From: Bacteroides propionicigenes | GTDB lineage: Bacteria; Bacteroidota; Bacteroidia; Bacteroidales; Bacteroidaceae | Reading direction: 5' to 3' | Assembly (NCBI RefSeq): GCF_018390535.1 | Contig: NZ_JAHBBW010000003.1 | Coordinates: 186,001 to 250,000 of the forward strand | DNA: 64,000 bases | Position numbers and translations under genes: made by a program | The notes under the pieces: model-generated | The model's input: only the letters and a program-made list of their open reading frames with translations | What the model was told of the DNA's origin: nothing | Database searches by the model: none | Shown: one piece after another, positions 37,013-46,277 of the stretch | Layout of the letters: every line of letters starts with the position of its first letter | Position numbering within the stretch: position 1 is the stretch's first letter

Positions 37013-39550
37013 ATGAGGTTGTTTATTAGGGTGTTTCTGCTGATGCAGATAATTGTAGTTCCCTTGAGGGCGCAATATGTAGTGCAAGGTGTTGTCACTG
37101 ATTCGCTGACACGGGAGCCGTTGCCATATACCTCGGTCTATCTGAAAGGAACCACAGAGGGGGGAATGACTGATGACAAGGGCGTGTTTTCTTTCAAGAC
37201 CTATCGTCCGGAAGCGCGGCTGGTAATCTCGGCTGTGGGTTATAATGAATACACCCGGTTGATTCATCCGGCACGCGGGGAGCGTATAAAAGTTGCGCTT
37301 GCCCCTGCTACTTATGCGCTGAACGAGGTGGTGGTGAAGCCGAAGCGCGAGCGTTACAAAAAGAAGGACAATCCGGCTGTGGAGTTTGTACGGAAGATGA
37401 TAGAGCACCGGGACGATTATTCTCCGGATGAACGTGACTTCTGGCAGCGTGAACGTTATGAAAAAATGACGTTTGCCATTAACAATTTCGATAGCGTAAA
37501 GCAGCAGAAGTGGCTGTACCGCAAGTTTAAGTTCCTGACCGATTATGTAGATACTTCCGCCGTTACCGGAAAACCTGTATTGGCGGTATCCAACCGCGAG
37601 CTGCTGGCTACGGATTATTACCGCAAGTCGCCCCATAGCGAAAAGCAATGGGTAAAGGCACGGCGGCAGGCAGGTGTGGACGAAATGCTGTCACAGCAAG
37701 GCATGGAGCAGGCTATCAGCGTCACCATGACCGATGTAGATATTTATCAGAACAATATAACGCTGTTTACCAATAAGTTCGTCAGTCCGCTATCTTCTTT
37801 GGGACCTTCGTTCTACAAGTATTACCTGATGGATACACTGACCGTTGCCGGGAAGCCTTGTGTGGACTTGACTTTTGTACCTTTCAACTCCGAGTCGTTC
37901 GGCTTTACGGGGCATCTGTACGTCATGCTGGACAGTACGTATTTCGTGCGTCGCGTAGTGATGAACTTTCCTCAGAAAATCAACCTGAACTTTGTGGACT
38001 ACATGAAGATAGAACAGAACTTTGGCCGTGCGGAGGACGGTACAAGGCAGCTGATGAATGAAAGTATCACGACGGAATTCAAATTGGTGGATAACAGTGA
38101 CGGTATCTATGCCAAGCGGGATGTATATTATCAGGATTATGCCTACGAACTTACCGCTGATGCTTTGCAGGCATTCCGAAAGCCCGAGAAAGTGATTGAG
38201 GGCATGGATTCTTCCGCTCATTCCGACGCTTATTGGGATGCCAACCGGCTTGCGGAAGTGAGCAAAAAGGAGACTTCCGTAGACAAGATGATGGCTCAAT
38301 TGCGCAGTTATCCGGTTTATTATTGGACGGAGAAGGTGCTGAAAGTATTGTTTACGGGGTATATCCCGGCTCCTAAAGAGAAAGCTCCCTTGTTCTATAT
38401 CGGCATGATGAATACCACTATCAGCGGTAATGCGCTGGAGGGGGTTCGTGTACGTGCCGGCGGAATGACGACCGCTTGGCTCAATCCGCATTTGTTCGGT
38501 AGGGGATATATGGCGTACGGATTTCGTGATGAGCGTGTGAAAGGGCTGGCGGAACTGGAATATTCTTTTCACAAGAAAAAGGAGTATGCCAACGAGTTTC
38601 CGATTCATTCCTTGAAACTTCGCTATCTGTCCGATGTCAACCAATACGGGCAGCATTATCTCTATACCAGTCAGGATAATGTCTTTCTGGCTTTGAAGCG
38701 CCAGAAGGACGACCGCATCGGCTATCAGCGGAAGGCGGAACTGACGTACACAAACGAATTTCATTCGGGCTTTTCTTTCCAGCTGACTACGCGCCTGCGG
38801 AAAGACGAATCTTCACATCTTATTCCTTTCGTGAAGCAAGATGCCGGAGATGAGTTTGTAAAAAGTATTTCTACAAGTGAACTGGAATTGAAGCTGCGTT
38901 ATGCTCCTAACGAAAAATTCTTCCAGACCCAATGGAACCGTTTTCCGGTGTCGTTGGACGCTCCGGTTTTTACGCTGACGCATACTATGGCGGCTAAAGG
39001 TGTGTTGGGTGGGGATTATACCTACCACTATACGGAGGCGGGTTTCCAGAAACGTTTCTGGTTTTCGGCCTTTGGCTATACGGATGTCATACTGAAAGCC
39101 GGTAAGGTGTGGAATAAAGTCCCTTTCCCGTTGCTTATTATTCCCAATGCCAATCTGTCTTACACTATTCAGCCGGAGTCTTATTCACTGATGAATGCGA
39201 TGGAATTTATGAACGATGAATATGCCTCGTGGGATGTGACTTATTTCTTGAACGGTTTTCTCTTTAACCGCATTCCGTTGTTGAAAAAACTGAAATGGCG
39301 TGAAGTATTGTCCTGCCGGGGAATTTATGGAAACCTGAGCAACAAGAACAATCCCGAATTCAGTGAAGGATTATTTGCTTTTCCGGCAGGAAGCACTACC
39401 ATGGGACATACTCCGTACGTGGAAGTCGGGGTGGGGATTGAGAATATTTTGAAAGTGCTGCGGGTGGATTATGTATGGCGTTTAACTTACCGGGATTTAC
39501 CAAATATAGATAAATCCGGGCTTAGAATCAGCCTGCATATGACATTTTAA
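37013..39550 (+). CDS. DUF5686 outer-membrane protein with carboxypeptidase-like N-terminal domain
   Basis: An 845-residue protein. After a signal peptide (ending VVPLRAQ) comes a carboxypeptidase-regulatory-like beta-sandwich (about 20-105, [21 protein letters not shown]), then the DUF5686 region beginning [31 protein letters not shown] and a long C-terminal beta barrel ending LRISLHMTF. The arrangement is like a TonB-dependent receptor without the plug. The family is Bacteroidetes-specific and without a proven role; envelope biogenesis is a guess. It precedes the inositol-lipid cluster, but a promoter lies between them. Confidence 0.85.
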   Translation: MRLFIRVFLLMQIIVVPLRAQYVVQGVVTDSLTREPLPYTSVYLKGTTEGGMTDDKGVFSFKTYRPEARLVISAVGYNEYTRLIHPARGERIKVALAPATYALNEVVVKPKRERYKKKDNPAVEFVRKMIEHRDDYSPDERDFWQRERYEKMTFAINNFDSVKQQKWLYRKFKFLTDYVDTSAVTGKPVLAVSNRELLATDYYRKSPHSEKQWVKARRQAGVDEMLSQQGMEQAISVTMTDVDIYQNNITLFTNKFVSPLSSLGPSFYKYYLMDTLTVAGKPCVDLTFVPFNSESFGFTGHLYVMLDSTYFVRRVVMNFPQKINLNFVDYMKIEQNFGRAEDGTRQLMNESITTEFKLVDNSDGIYAKRDVYYQDYAYELTADALQAFRKPEKVIEGMDSSAHSDAYWDANRLAEVSKKETSVDKMMAQLRSYPVYYWTEKVLKVLFTGYIPAPKEKAPLFYIGMMNTTISGNALEGVRVRAGGMTTAWLNPHLFGRGYMAYGFRDERVKGLAELEYSFHKKKEYANEFPIHSLKLRYLSDVNQYGQHYLYTSQDNVFLALKRQKDDRIGYQRKAELTYTNEFHSGFSFQLTTRLRKDESSHLIPFVKQDAGDEFVKSISTSELELKLRYAPNEKFFQTQWNRFPVSLDAPVFTLTHTMAAKGVLGGDYTYHYTEAGFQKRFWFSAFGYTDVILKAGKVWNKVPFPLLIIPNANLSYTIQPESYSLMNAMEFMNDEYASWDVTYFLNGFLFNRIPLLKKLKWREVLSCRGIYGNLSNKNNPEFSEGLFAFPAGSTTMGHTPYVEVGVGIENILKVLRVDYVWRLTYRDLPNIDKSGLRISLHMTF

Positions 39551-39615
39551 CTTAAATCTTACTAACAGAGCATTAAATCGGATAAAATGACTAATCCCAA
39601 TTGGGTAAAATACCC

Positions 39616-39623
39616 TAAATTTG
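39616..39623 (+). promoter_or_regulatory. Putative -7 element of the inositol-lipid cluster
   Basis: TAAATTTG matches TAnnTTTG and lies 28 bases before the inositol phosphate synthase ATG. The upstream -33 element is not clear. Confidence 0.45.
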
Positions 39624-39651
39624 AGCAATTTTTTAAACTCTAAATAATACA

Positions 39652-40947
39652 ATGGCAATGAAAGAAAACATTAAGCCGGCAACCGGTCGGTTAGGCGTAC
39701 TGGTAGTCGGAGTAGGTGGTGCGGTTGCAACCACTATGATTACAGGTACATTAGCTGCCCGTAAGGGGTTGGCAAAAGCTATAGGCTCAATCGCACAAAT
39801 GGCTACTATGCGTATGCAGGACGGCAAAGAGCATCTGATTAAGGATGTAGTGCCTTTGGTTGATTTGAACGATATCGTTTTCGGCGGTTGGGATATTTTT
39901 GCAGATGATGCGTATGAAGCTGCAATGTATGCAGAAGTTTTGAAAGAAAAGGACTTGAACCTCGTAAAGGATGAGTTGAAGGCCATCAAACCTATGCCTG
40001 CCGCTTTTGACCACAATTTTGCAAAACGTCTGAACGGTACACACATCAAGAATGCCGCTACGCGCTGGGATATGGTGGAACAGTTGCGTGAGGACATCCG
40101 CACTTTCAAGGCAAATAATAACTGCGACCGTATCGCAGTATTGTGGGCTGCAAGTACTGAAATTTATGTTCCTTTGGCTGAAGAGCACAAGTCTCTCGCC
40201 GCTTTGGAAAAAGCTATGAAGGAAAACAATACGGAAGTTATTTCTCCGAGTATGTGTTACGCTTACGCTGCAATCGCAGAAGGTGCTCCATTCATCATGG
40301 GTGCTCCTAACTTGTGCGTAGACACTCCGGCTATGTGGGAATTCTCCAAGAAGATGAATGTGCCTATTTCCGGTAAGGACTTCAAGAGCGGACAGACTTT
40401 GATGAAGACTGTACTCGCCCCGATGTTCAAGACTCGTATGCTGGGCGTAAGCGGATGGTTCTCTACCAATATCTTGGGTAACCGCGACGGCGAAGTGCTG
40501 GACCAACCGGAAAACTTCAAGACAAAAGAAGTCAGCAAGCTGTCTGTTATCGACAATATCTTCGAACCTGAAAAATTCCCCGATTTGTACGGTGATGTAT
40601 ATCACAAAGTACGTATCAACTATTATCCGCCTCGTAAGGACAACAAGGAAGCATGGGATAATATCGACATCTTCGGCTGGATGGGTTATCCGATGGAAAT
40701 CAAAGTTAACTTCCTGTGCCGTGACTCTATCTTGGCAGCTCCTATCGCACTCGACTTGGTTATCTTCAGTGACCTTGCTCTGCGTGCAGGTATGTGTGGC
40801 ATCCAAACCTGGCTGTCATTCTTCTGCAAGAGCCCGATGCACGACTTTGAACACGAGCCGGTACACGACTTGTTCCAACAGTGGAGAATGGTGAAAGAAA
40901 CTCTCCGCAACATGGTAGGTGAAACTGCACCGAGCTATTTGGACTAA
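39652..40947 (+). CDS. myo-Inositol-1(3)-phosphate synthase
   Basis: Converts glucose-6-phosphate to myo-inositol-3-phosphate with NAD+ as recycled cofactor. The 431-residue sequence has the NAD-binding start LGVLVVGVGGAVATTMITG, AVLWAASTEIY, then GKDFKSGQTLMKTVLAPMF and SWFSTNILGNRDG, the catalytic region of the family. This is the homologue of the MIPS that opens the inositol-lipid cluster studied in Bacteroides thetaiotaomicron. A 150-base repeat-rich stretch separates it from the pgpA-like gene. Confidence 0.95.
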   Translation: MAMKENIKPATGRLGVLVVGVGGAVATTMITGTLAARKGLAKAIGSIAQMATMRMQDGKEHLIKDVVPLVDLNDIVFGGWDIFADDAYEAAMYAEVLKEKDLNLVKDELKAIKPMPAAFDHNFAKRLNGTHIKNAATRWDMVEQLREDIRTFKANNNCDRIAVLWAASTEIYVPLAEEHKSLAALEKAMKENNTEVISPSMCYAYAAIAEGAPFIMGAPNLCVDTPAMWEFSKKMNVPISGKDFKSGQTLMKTVLAPMFKTRMLGVSGWFSTNILGNRDGEVLDQPENFKTKEVSKLSVIDNIFEPEKFPDLYGDVYHKVRINYYPPRKDNKEAWDNIDIFGWMGYPMEIKVNFLCRDSILAAPIALDLVIFSDLALRAGMCGIQTWLSFFCKSPMHDFEHEPVHDLFQQWRMVKETLRNMVGETAPSYLD

Positions 40948-40950
40948 AAT

Positions 40951-41080
40951 AAGAAAGTGGTAGGGTTATAAAAGTGATAAGGTGATAGGGTGATAAGTAA
41001 GTTTCGTGTTTCGAGATTTTATCACTCTACTACCTTACCACTTTTATCGCTTTATCACCCCTATCACATTATCATCCTTT
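40951..41080. repeat. Octamer-repeat inverted repeat between the MIPS and pgpA-like genes
   Basis: The left arm contains three tandem copies of an 8-base unit GTGATARG (about 40973-40996). The right arm (about 41018-41076) carries the complementary TTATCACC-type units, about six, partly degenerate. The arms can pair over several tens of bases around TTTCGTGTTTCGAGA. The stretch is the whole intergenic gap; the pgpA frame is open through part of it, but the family start lies beyond it at 41098. Confidence 0.7.
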
Positions 41081-41097
41081 TTATCCCCTTTTTATCA

Positions 41098-41571
41098 ATG
41101 AAGAAACCCTCTTTTTTCCCGGTTCTCATAGGTACGGGCTTCGGTTCGGGATTTTCTCCTTTCGCTCCGGGTACGGCAGGCGCTTTGCTGGCTACGCTTA
41201 TTTGGTTCGGATTGTCTTTCATTGTTCCGGAAATATGCCTGATGTGGCTGACAGTGGCCTTAATTCTTGTCTTTACGGTAATGGGAATATGGGCAACCAA
41301 TCGTCTTGAACCTTGCTGGGGGGAAGACCCTTCGCGCGTGGTGGTGGACGAAATGGTAGGAGTATGGATTGCATTGCTGGCTGCACCGTCGGGTAATGTA
41401 TGGTATGCGCTGGGCGCATTCGCCCTTTTTCGTCTGTTCGACATTTTCAAGCCGTTAGGAATCCGTCGCATGGAAAGTTTCCCGGGCGGATTTGGAGTAA
41501 TGATGGATGATATTTTGGCGGGAATTTATAGCTTTGTAGTCTTAATCGGAGTAAGATGGCTGATAGGCTAA
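41098..41571 (+). CDS. PgpA-like phosphatase (probable phosphatidylinositol-phosphate phosphatase)
   Basis: A 157-residue membrane protein with the PgpA signatures GTGFGSGFSPFAPGTAGALLA near the N terminus and VVVDEMVGVWIALLA with catalytic acidic residues, plus about four spans. PgpA removes phosphate from phosphatidylglycerophosphate; in this cluster the homologous protein is thought to dephosphorylate phosphatidylinositol phosphate. The frame extends to 40990 through the octamer repeats, but the ATG at 41098 is the family start. The next gene overlaps its end by 16 bases. Confidence 0.88.
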   Translation: MKKPSFFPVLIGTGFGSGFSPFAPGTAGALLATLIWFGLSFIVPEICLMWLTVALILVFTVMGIWATNRLEPCWGEDPSRVVVDEMVGVWIALLAAPSGNVWYALGAFALFRLFDIFKPLGIRRMESFPGGFGVMMDDILAGIYSFVVLIGVRWLIG

Positions 41572-42062
41572 AGGAAATATCGGGATTTGCAGGTTGGCGT
41601 CATGCTGTTTGGGTCTTTGTCAAGGCTCAGCTTTCGTCGTATGTGGCAAGTCTTGTGGATTTCTTGGTGACTATTTTACTGGTTAAACTATCCGGACTTT
41701 TTTATTTGTATGCTACTTTCTTAGGCTCTGTGGTTGGCGGCATGGTGAATTGTGTCATTAACTACGGTTGGGTATTTCATGCGGATGACTGCAAAAAGAC
41801 GCACGTTGCGCTGAAATATCTTTTTGTCTGGGGAGGTAGTATTTTATTGAATACATGGGGTACATTTGCCCTGACGGAGTGGCTGACGGGTATGCACTGG
41901 GTGGACGGATTGCTGGGACATTACATAAACGATGTGTTTATCCTGTCCAAAGTTATCGTAGCTGTTCTGGTGGCATTTTTCTGGAACTATCATCTGCAAC
42001 GGGTATTCGTATATCGTAATCATAATTTCAGAAAATTTATACGACAATATTTTAGAGACTAA
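41556..42062 (+). CDS. GtrA-like membrane protein
   Basis: A 168-residue protein with four membrane spans and GtrA-family hallmarks: [22 protein letters not shown] in the first spans, [16 protein letters not shown] in the middle and [14 protein letters not shown] at the end. GtrA proteins are proposed to move polyprenyl-linked sugars or lipids across the membrane. Located inside the inositol-lipid cluster and translationally overlapping the phosphatase gene, it may flip an inositol lipid or its glycosylated form; this is inference. Confidence 0.85.
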   Translation: MADRLKEISGFAGWRHAVWVFVKAQLSSYVASLVDFLVTILLVKLSGLFYLYATFLGSVVGGMVNCVINYGWVFHADDCKKTHVALKYLFVWGGSILLNTWGTFALTEWLTGMHWVDGLLGHYINDVFILSKVIVAVLVAFFWNYHLQRVFVYRNHNFRKFIRQYFRD

Positions 42063-42073
42063 ATAGAACTGAT

Positions 42074-42727
42074 ATGAATTATAGAGATTGGCTGCAACAG
42101 TTGATTTATAAGATTATAAATCCGATTGTACATGGCATGATTAAGGTGGGCATTACGCCTAATTTTATTACTACCACCGGACTGGTGATGAACATCGTGG
42201 CTGCGTGCGTATTTGTGTATGCGGGTATGTACAAACCGGGTGAACTGGCCTATGTGGGTTGGGGAGGAGGAATTGTCCTCTTTGCCGGTTTGTTCGATAT
42301 GATGGACGGGCGTGTGGCGCGTGTAGGCAATATGTCTTCCACATTTGGAGCATTGTACGACTCGGTGCTCGATCGTTATAGCGAGATGGTGACGTTGTTC
42401 GGTATCTTCTATTATTTGATTCTGCAAGGTTATCTGTGGGGGTCGATGATAACTTTTGTCGCATTGATTGGCTCGCTTATGGTGAGCTATGTGCGTGCAC
42501 GTGCCGAAGGGTTGGGGCTGGAATGTAAGGTAGGTTTCATGCAACGTCCCGAACGTGTGGTGCTGACCAGTCTCGGTGCTTTGTTTTGCGGCATTTTCGG
42601 AGATTGCGAAGCGTTTGACCCCATGCTGATACTGATTGTTCCGATGGCTGTGATAGCTTTCCTTGCTAATTTGACGGCATTTGCACGTATTGCGCATTGC
42701 AATAAACTCTTAAAGAAGCAACGATGA
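42074..42727 (+). CDS. CDP-alcohol phosphatidyltransferase (probable phosphatidylinositol-phosphate synthase)
   Basis: A 217-residue membrane enzyme with the complete CDP-alcohol motif D-G-x2-A-R-x8-G-x3-D-x3-D, here beginning [18 protein letters not shown] and ending in DSVLD, about residues 76-98. It joins CDP-diacylglycerol to an alcohol; with the inositol phosphate synthase upstream the acceptor should be inositol phosphate. This corresponds to the PI(P) synthase of the described Bacteroides cluster. It overlaps the following gene by 4 bases (ATGA), a sign of translational coupling. Confidence 0.93.
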   Translation: MNYRDWLQQLIYKIINPIVHGMIKVGITPNFITTTGLVMNIVAACVFVYAGMYKPGELAYVGWGGGIVLFAGLFDMMDGRVARVGNMSSTFGALYDSVLDRYSEMVTLFGIFYYLILQGYLWGSMITFVALIGSLMVSYVRARAEGLGLECKVGFMQRPERVVLTSLGALFCGIFGDCEAFDPMLILIVPMAVIAFLANLTAFARIAHCNKLLKKQR

Positions 42728-43656
42728 GAAAAAATATCTTCCCTTCTGTCAAAGAAGCGTTGCCTGTTGTTGTTATTACGGTACTGTTCTTGTTGTTGAC
42801 AGCCGTTTGTATAGGGCTGCGCACAGAACATCTTCTGATGGCGGGTCTGTTTCTGGTGCTCTTCTTTGCAGGAAAAACAACCCGTAAATTGGCGGTAGCG
42901 TTACTTCCTTTTATCATCTTCGGCATTTCTTACGACTGGATGCGGGTATATCCCAATTATGAGGTGAATCCTATTGATGTGCAGGGATTGTATGAGGCGG
43001 AGAAGTCGTTATTCGGTATCTCGATTAACGGGACAACGTTGATTCCCTGTGAATATTTTGCGCAGAACCACTGTGCGACAGGTGATTTCTTGGCAGGCAT
43101 ATTCTATCTCTGCTGGGTTCCTGTTCCCATTGCATTCGGCTTGTGGCTTTATCTGAAAGGCGAACGCAAGCTGTATCTTCGCTTTGCCATGGTTTTTTTG
43201 TTGGTAAACCTTATCGGGTTTGCCGGGTATTATATTCATCCGGCAGCACCACCTTGGTATGCTATGAACTACGGCTTTGAGCCGATTCTCGATACGCCGG
43301 GTAATGTGGCGGGGTTGGGGCGTTTTGACGAACTGTTGGGGTGCTCCATCTTTAATTCCATTTACGGGCGGAATGCCAACGTGTTTGCTGCTGTTCCTTC
43401 GCTGCACGCAGCTTATATGGTGGTAGCTGTGGCATATGCCGCTATGGGGCGTTGCAAGAAGTGGCTGATAGCTCTGTTCTCTGTTGTCATGGTGGGCATC
43501 TGGTGGACGGCTGTCTACTCCGGACATCATTATTTGATTGATGTAATGCTGGGCATTTCCTGTTCTCTGCTGGGTATTCTGGTATTTGAGCAAGGGCTGA
43601 TGAAGTGGGGGACGTTTAAACGTTTCTTTGAAAGATACAGTCAATATATTCGATAA
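42724..43656 (+). CDS. PAP2/AUR1-like inositol phosphorylceramide synthase
   Basis: A 310-residue protein with about six membrane spans. The lipid phosphate phosphatase motifs of the AUR1 type are present: [21 protein letters not shown] with the first active-site His, and [13 protein letters not shown] with the second His and Asp. In Bacteroides the homologue transfers phosphoinositol from phosphatidylinositol to ceramide, yielding inositol phosphorylceramide and diacylglycerol. The PI-PLC-like gene follows after only 12 bases. Confidence 0.88.
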   Translation: MRKNIFPSVKEALPVVVITVLFLLLTAVCIGLRTEHLLMAGLFLVLFFAGKTTRKLAVALLPFIIFGISYDWMRVYPNYEVNPIDVQGLYEAEKSLFGISINGTTLIPCEYFAQNHCATGDFLAGIFYLCWVPVPIAFGLWLYLKGERKLYLRFAMVFLLVNLIGFAGYYIHPAAPPWYAMNYGFEPILDTPGNVAGLGRFDELLGCSIFNSIYGRNANVFAAVPSLHAAYMVVAVAYAAMGRCKKWLIALFSVVMVGIWWTAVYSGHHYLIDVMLGISCSLLGILVFEQGLMKWGTFKRFFERYSQYIR

Positions 43657-43668
43657 ACATAGAAAGGT

Positions 43669-45009
43669 ATGAAACACAGGATTTTAAATTGTGCTGTTGT
43701 CAGAGGAAGCGGCGACAGTACCTATTTGGTCCTTCATGGCAAGAAATATGCGATTGCAGGCGATGAAGTCATGGAGAAGTTATTTGTACGCCCGTATTAT
43801 ACGCGGGTTACTGACAAATGCCTGAATGTGTTGCCGGATGGCGAATTCTTGTCTGTTTCGTCCCGGTTGGTGGCAGACTCGGACAATAAAGTTTATTTGA
43901 GTGTAAATGGCTGCCTGAAACTGCCGATTCTTGATTCTGTCACTTTTGATGAAATGGGCTTTGCCGCCGATAAGATACAGGTGCTTCCGGAAAACGAATT
44001 GGAACAAATTCCGACCGGTGAACCTGTTGAAGCTGGCAATTGGGGTTGGGAGCATGAAGATTGGATGTCCTGCGTGCCGGATGATACTCTATTATCCGGA
44101 ATTTCAATTCCCGGTACCCATGATACTATGAGCTATACGTGCTATCATAAGAATCTCATAAAGGAGGTAATAGAACAAAAAAAATGGGGGCTTATTCTGG
44201 ATGCTACGGCGGCCTGCCAAGCTAAATCTTTGGAAGAGCAACTTAAAATGGGCGCACGCTTTTTTGACCTTCGTTTGGACCATACGATGCGCTTTTATCA
44301 TGGCGCTACGGATTTGAAGCTGGTGTCGGAAGACGCTATGCAGCCATTGGTGAGATTTTTGGGCGAGCATCCGGATGAAACGGTTCTTTTACGTGTAAAG
44401 TCGGAAAATACTCAGGATGAGTCCGCTTACAGAAACCTTTTGGAAAAGGAAGTGATAGGGCGTTATCGGCAATGGTTCTGGAGCTGGTCTGAGGAATATT
44501 CCGGAGCCGGTGTAAAAGATGAACATGGAGTGGTGATTCCCGTATTGGGTGAAACAAGGGGAAAAATAGTCCTCTTTAATTCATATCAATTGGAAGATAT
44601 GAAGGATGGGGTGAAAGAGTATATCGGCTATCAGCTTCGGTTTTATACGCCGGTGGTTGATGGAGAGCCTTTCCCGGTAACTTGCCAACATTTGCAGGAT
44701 GAATATCAACTTGGTTCCACTCCCCAAAAGATACAAGCAATTAAAGAAAATGCCCGGAAAGCAGACCGATGTGAAGATTCTGTCTATTCCATTAATTTCC
44801 TAAGCGGAGTGGATAATATAAAACTTTCAGACTCCATAAAAATTCCAGTTCCTATTCCTCAGGTATGTGCCATGAGCAATAATCCTCAGGTAGAAAAGTT
44901 TCTTATCGAGGAGATAAGGAATACAACGGGCATTATAGTTATGGATTTCATGGGGCTTGACGAAGGTGTGACGCCACGTGTGTTGTTTACCAATTTCCGT
45001 CGGCATTAA
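43669..45009 (+). CDS. PI-PLC-like phosphodiesterase, apparently cytoplasmic
   Basis: A 446-residue protein without a signal peptide. An N-terminal region of about 125 residues, rich in short beta strands, is unfamiliar to me. It is followed by a PI-PLC X domain (about 135-420) with SIPGTHDTMSY (catalytic His151), ARFFDLRLD and MRFYHGATDL (second catalytic His211), then ETVLLRVKSENTQ. Bacterial PI-PLCs cleave phosphatidylinositol to diacylglycerol and cyclic inositol phosphate and are usually secreted. Here the enzyme would act on the cell's own inositol lipids, consistent with its place 12 bases behind the inositol phosphorylceramide synthase gene. Confidence 0.85.
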   Translation: MKHRILNCAVVRGSGDSTYLVLHGKKYAIAGDEVMEKLFVRPYYTRVTDKCLNVLPDGEFLSVSSRLVADSDNKVYLSVNGCLKLPILDSVTFDEMGFAADKIQVLPENELEQIPTGEPVEAGNWGWEHEDWMSCVPDDTLLSGISIPGTHDTMSYTCYHKNLIKEVIEQKKWGLILDATAACQAKSLEEQLKMGARFFDLRLDHTMRFYHGATDLKLVSEDAMQPLVRFLGEHPDETVLLRVKSENTQDESAYRNLLEKEVIGRYRQWFWSWSEEYSGAGVKDEHGVVIPVLGETRGKIVLFNSYQLEDMKDGVKEYIGYQLRFYTPVVDGEPFPVTCQHLQDEYQLGSTPQKIQAIKENARKADRCEDSVYSINFLSGVDNIKLSDSIKIPVPIPQVCAMSNNPQVEKFLIEEIRNTTGIIVMDFMGLDEGVTPRVLFTNFRRH

Positions 45010-45056
45010 TGTAGCGTTTTTGCGATAGTCGGTTTTTATATATAGTATAGAAGTAT

Positions 45057-46229
45057 ATGAATAATTTTGTCTTTTATAGTCCTACGGAATTTGTCTTTGG
45101 TAGGGCAACGGAAATGCAAGTCGGCGCTTTGGCGCATAAGCACGGGGCACAGAAAGTAATGATTGTATATGGTGGCGGTTCCGTGGTGCGGAGCGGTCTG
45201 TTGGACAGGGTGAAGCAATCTTTGCAGGAAGCCGGTATTCGGTATTGCGAGATGGGAGGCGTACAGCCCAATCCGGTTGATACGAAGGTGTATGAAGGCA
45301 TTGAGATTTGCCGTCGTGAACAGGCTGATTTACTGCTTCCCGTGGGAGGCGGCTCTGTGATTGATACAGCAAAGGCAATTGCTGCCGGTGTGCCTTATGA
45401 AGGTGATTTTTGGGATTTCTTTATCGGTAAGGCGAAAGTGGTGAAGGCATTGAAAGTGGCTGTTGTGCTGACAATTCCCGCTGCGGGCAGTGAAGGGTCA
45501 GGCAATTCGGTTATCACGAAGGTAGATACCCTTCAGAAATTGAGCCTGCGTGTGCCGGAGCTATTACGCCCTGTCTTTTCTATAATGAATCCTGAGCTGA
45601 CTTATACATTACCGCCTTTTCAGACCTCTTGCGGAATTGCCGATATGATGGTGCATATTATGGAGCGTTATTTCACTAATACGCAGGAGGTGGAAATCAG
45701 CGACCGCCTTTGCGAAGGTACGCTGACGGCTATCATTAAGGAGGCTTATCGTGTAAAGCAAAATCCGGAAGATTATGACGCACGCGCCAATATTATGTGG
45801 TGCGGAACGATAGCCCATAACGGAACTTGTGGTGTAGGTTGTGAGGAAGACTGGGCTTCGCACTTTTTGGAGCATGAGGTCAGTGCTATTTACAACGTTA
45901 CGCATGGCGCAGGGTTGTCTGTGATAGTTCCGGCATGGATGACTTTTATGGCTGAGCCCAATCCGAAGAAGATAGCCCAATTCGCCAACCGTGTTTTTGG
46001 AATTCCTGAGTCGGAAGATTTGGAAGAAATGGCTTTGGCGGGAATCGCCCGTTTAAAACACTTTTTCCGCTTTATAGGACTGCCGGTCAACTTTAGGGAG
46101 TTGGGCATTGAGAATCCTGATATAGACCGCTTGTCGGATAATTTGCATCGCAATAAGGGAGAGTTTGTGGGCAATTATGTAAAACTGACCAAACAGGACA
46201 GCAAGGAAATCTATCGTCTGGCACTGTAA
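45057..46229 (+). CDS. Iron-containing alcohol dehydrogenase (butanol dehydrogenase-like)
   Basis: A 390-residue group III alcohol dehydrogenase. FYSPTEFVFGR near the N terminus, the NAD(P)-binding VGGGSVIDTAKAIA, and metal-binding residues in TSCGIADMMVHIMERYF and HGAGLSVIVPAWM are typical of the YqhD/butanol dehydrogenase branch, which reduces aldehydes with NADPH. The substrate is unknown. It is followed by a strong bidirectional terminator shared with the convergent RNase G gene. Confidence 0.92.
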   Translation: MNNFVFYSPTEFVFGRATEMQVGALAHKHGAQKVMIVYGGGSVVRSGLLDRVKQSLQEAGIRYCEMGGVQPNPVDTKVYEGIEICRREQADLLLPVGGGSVIDTAKAIAAGVPYEGDFWDFFIGKAKVVKALKVAVVLTIPAAGSEGSGNSVITKVDTLQKLSLRVPELLRPVFSIMNPELTYTLPPFQTSCGIADMMVHIMERYFTNTQEVEISDRLCEGTLTAIIKEAYRVKQNPEDYDARANIMWCGTIAHNGTCGVGCEEDWASHFLEHEVSAIYNVTHGAGLSVIVPAWMTFMAEPNPKKIAQFANRVFGIPESEDLEEMALAGIARLKHFFRFIGLPVNFRELGIENPDIDRLSDNLHRNKGEFVGNYVKLTKQDSKEIYRLAL

Positions 46230-46240
46230 TAACGAACAAA

Positions 46241-46275
46241 AAAACGGCGAAGTGTTTATCAGACTTCGCCGTTTT
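46241..46275. terminator. Bidirectional rho-independent terminator
   Basis: AAAACGGCGAAGT and ACTTCGCCGTTTT form a perfect 13-bp stem with a 9-base loop. It lies between the convergent alcohol dehydrogenase and RNase G genes, with A/T runs on both sides. Confidence 0.9.
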
Positions 46276-46277
46276 CT

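Noticed and set aside
40990..41097. N-terminal extension of the pgpA-like protein
   Set aside because: The extra codons lie in the octamer repeat and encode residues unlike the family; the ATG at 41098 fits.
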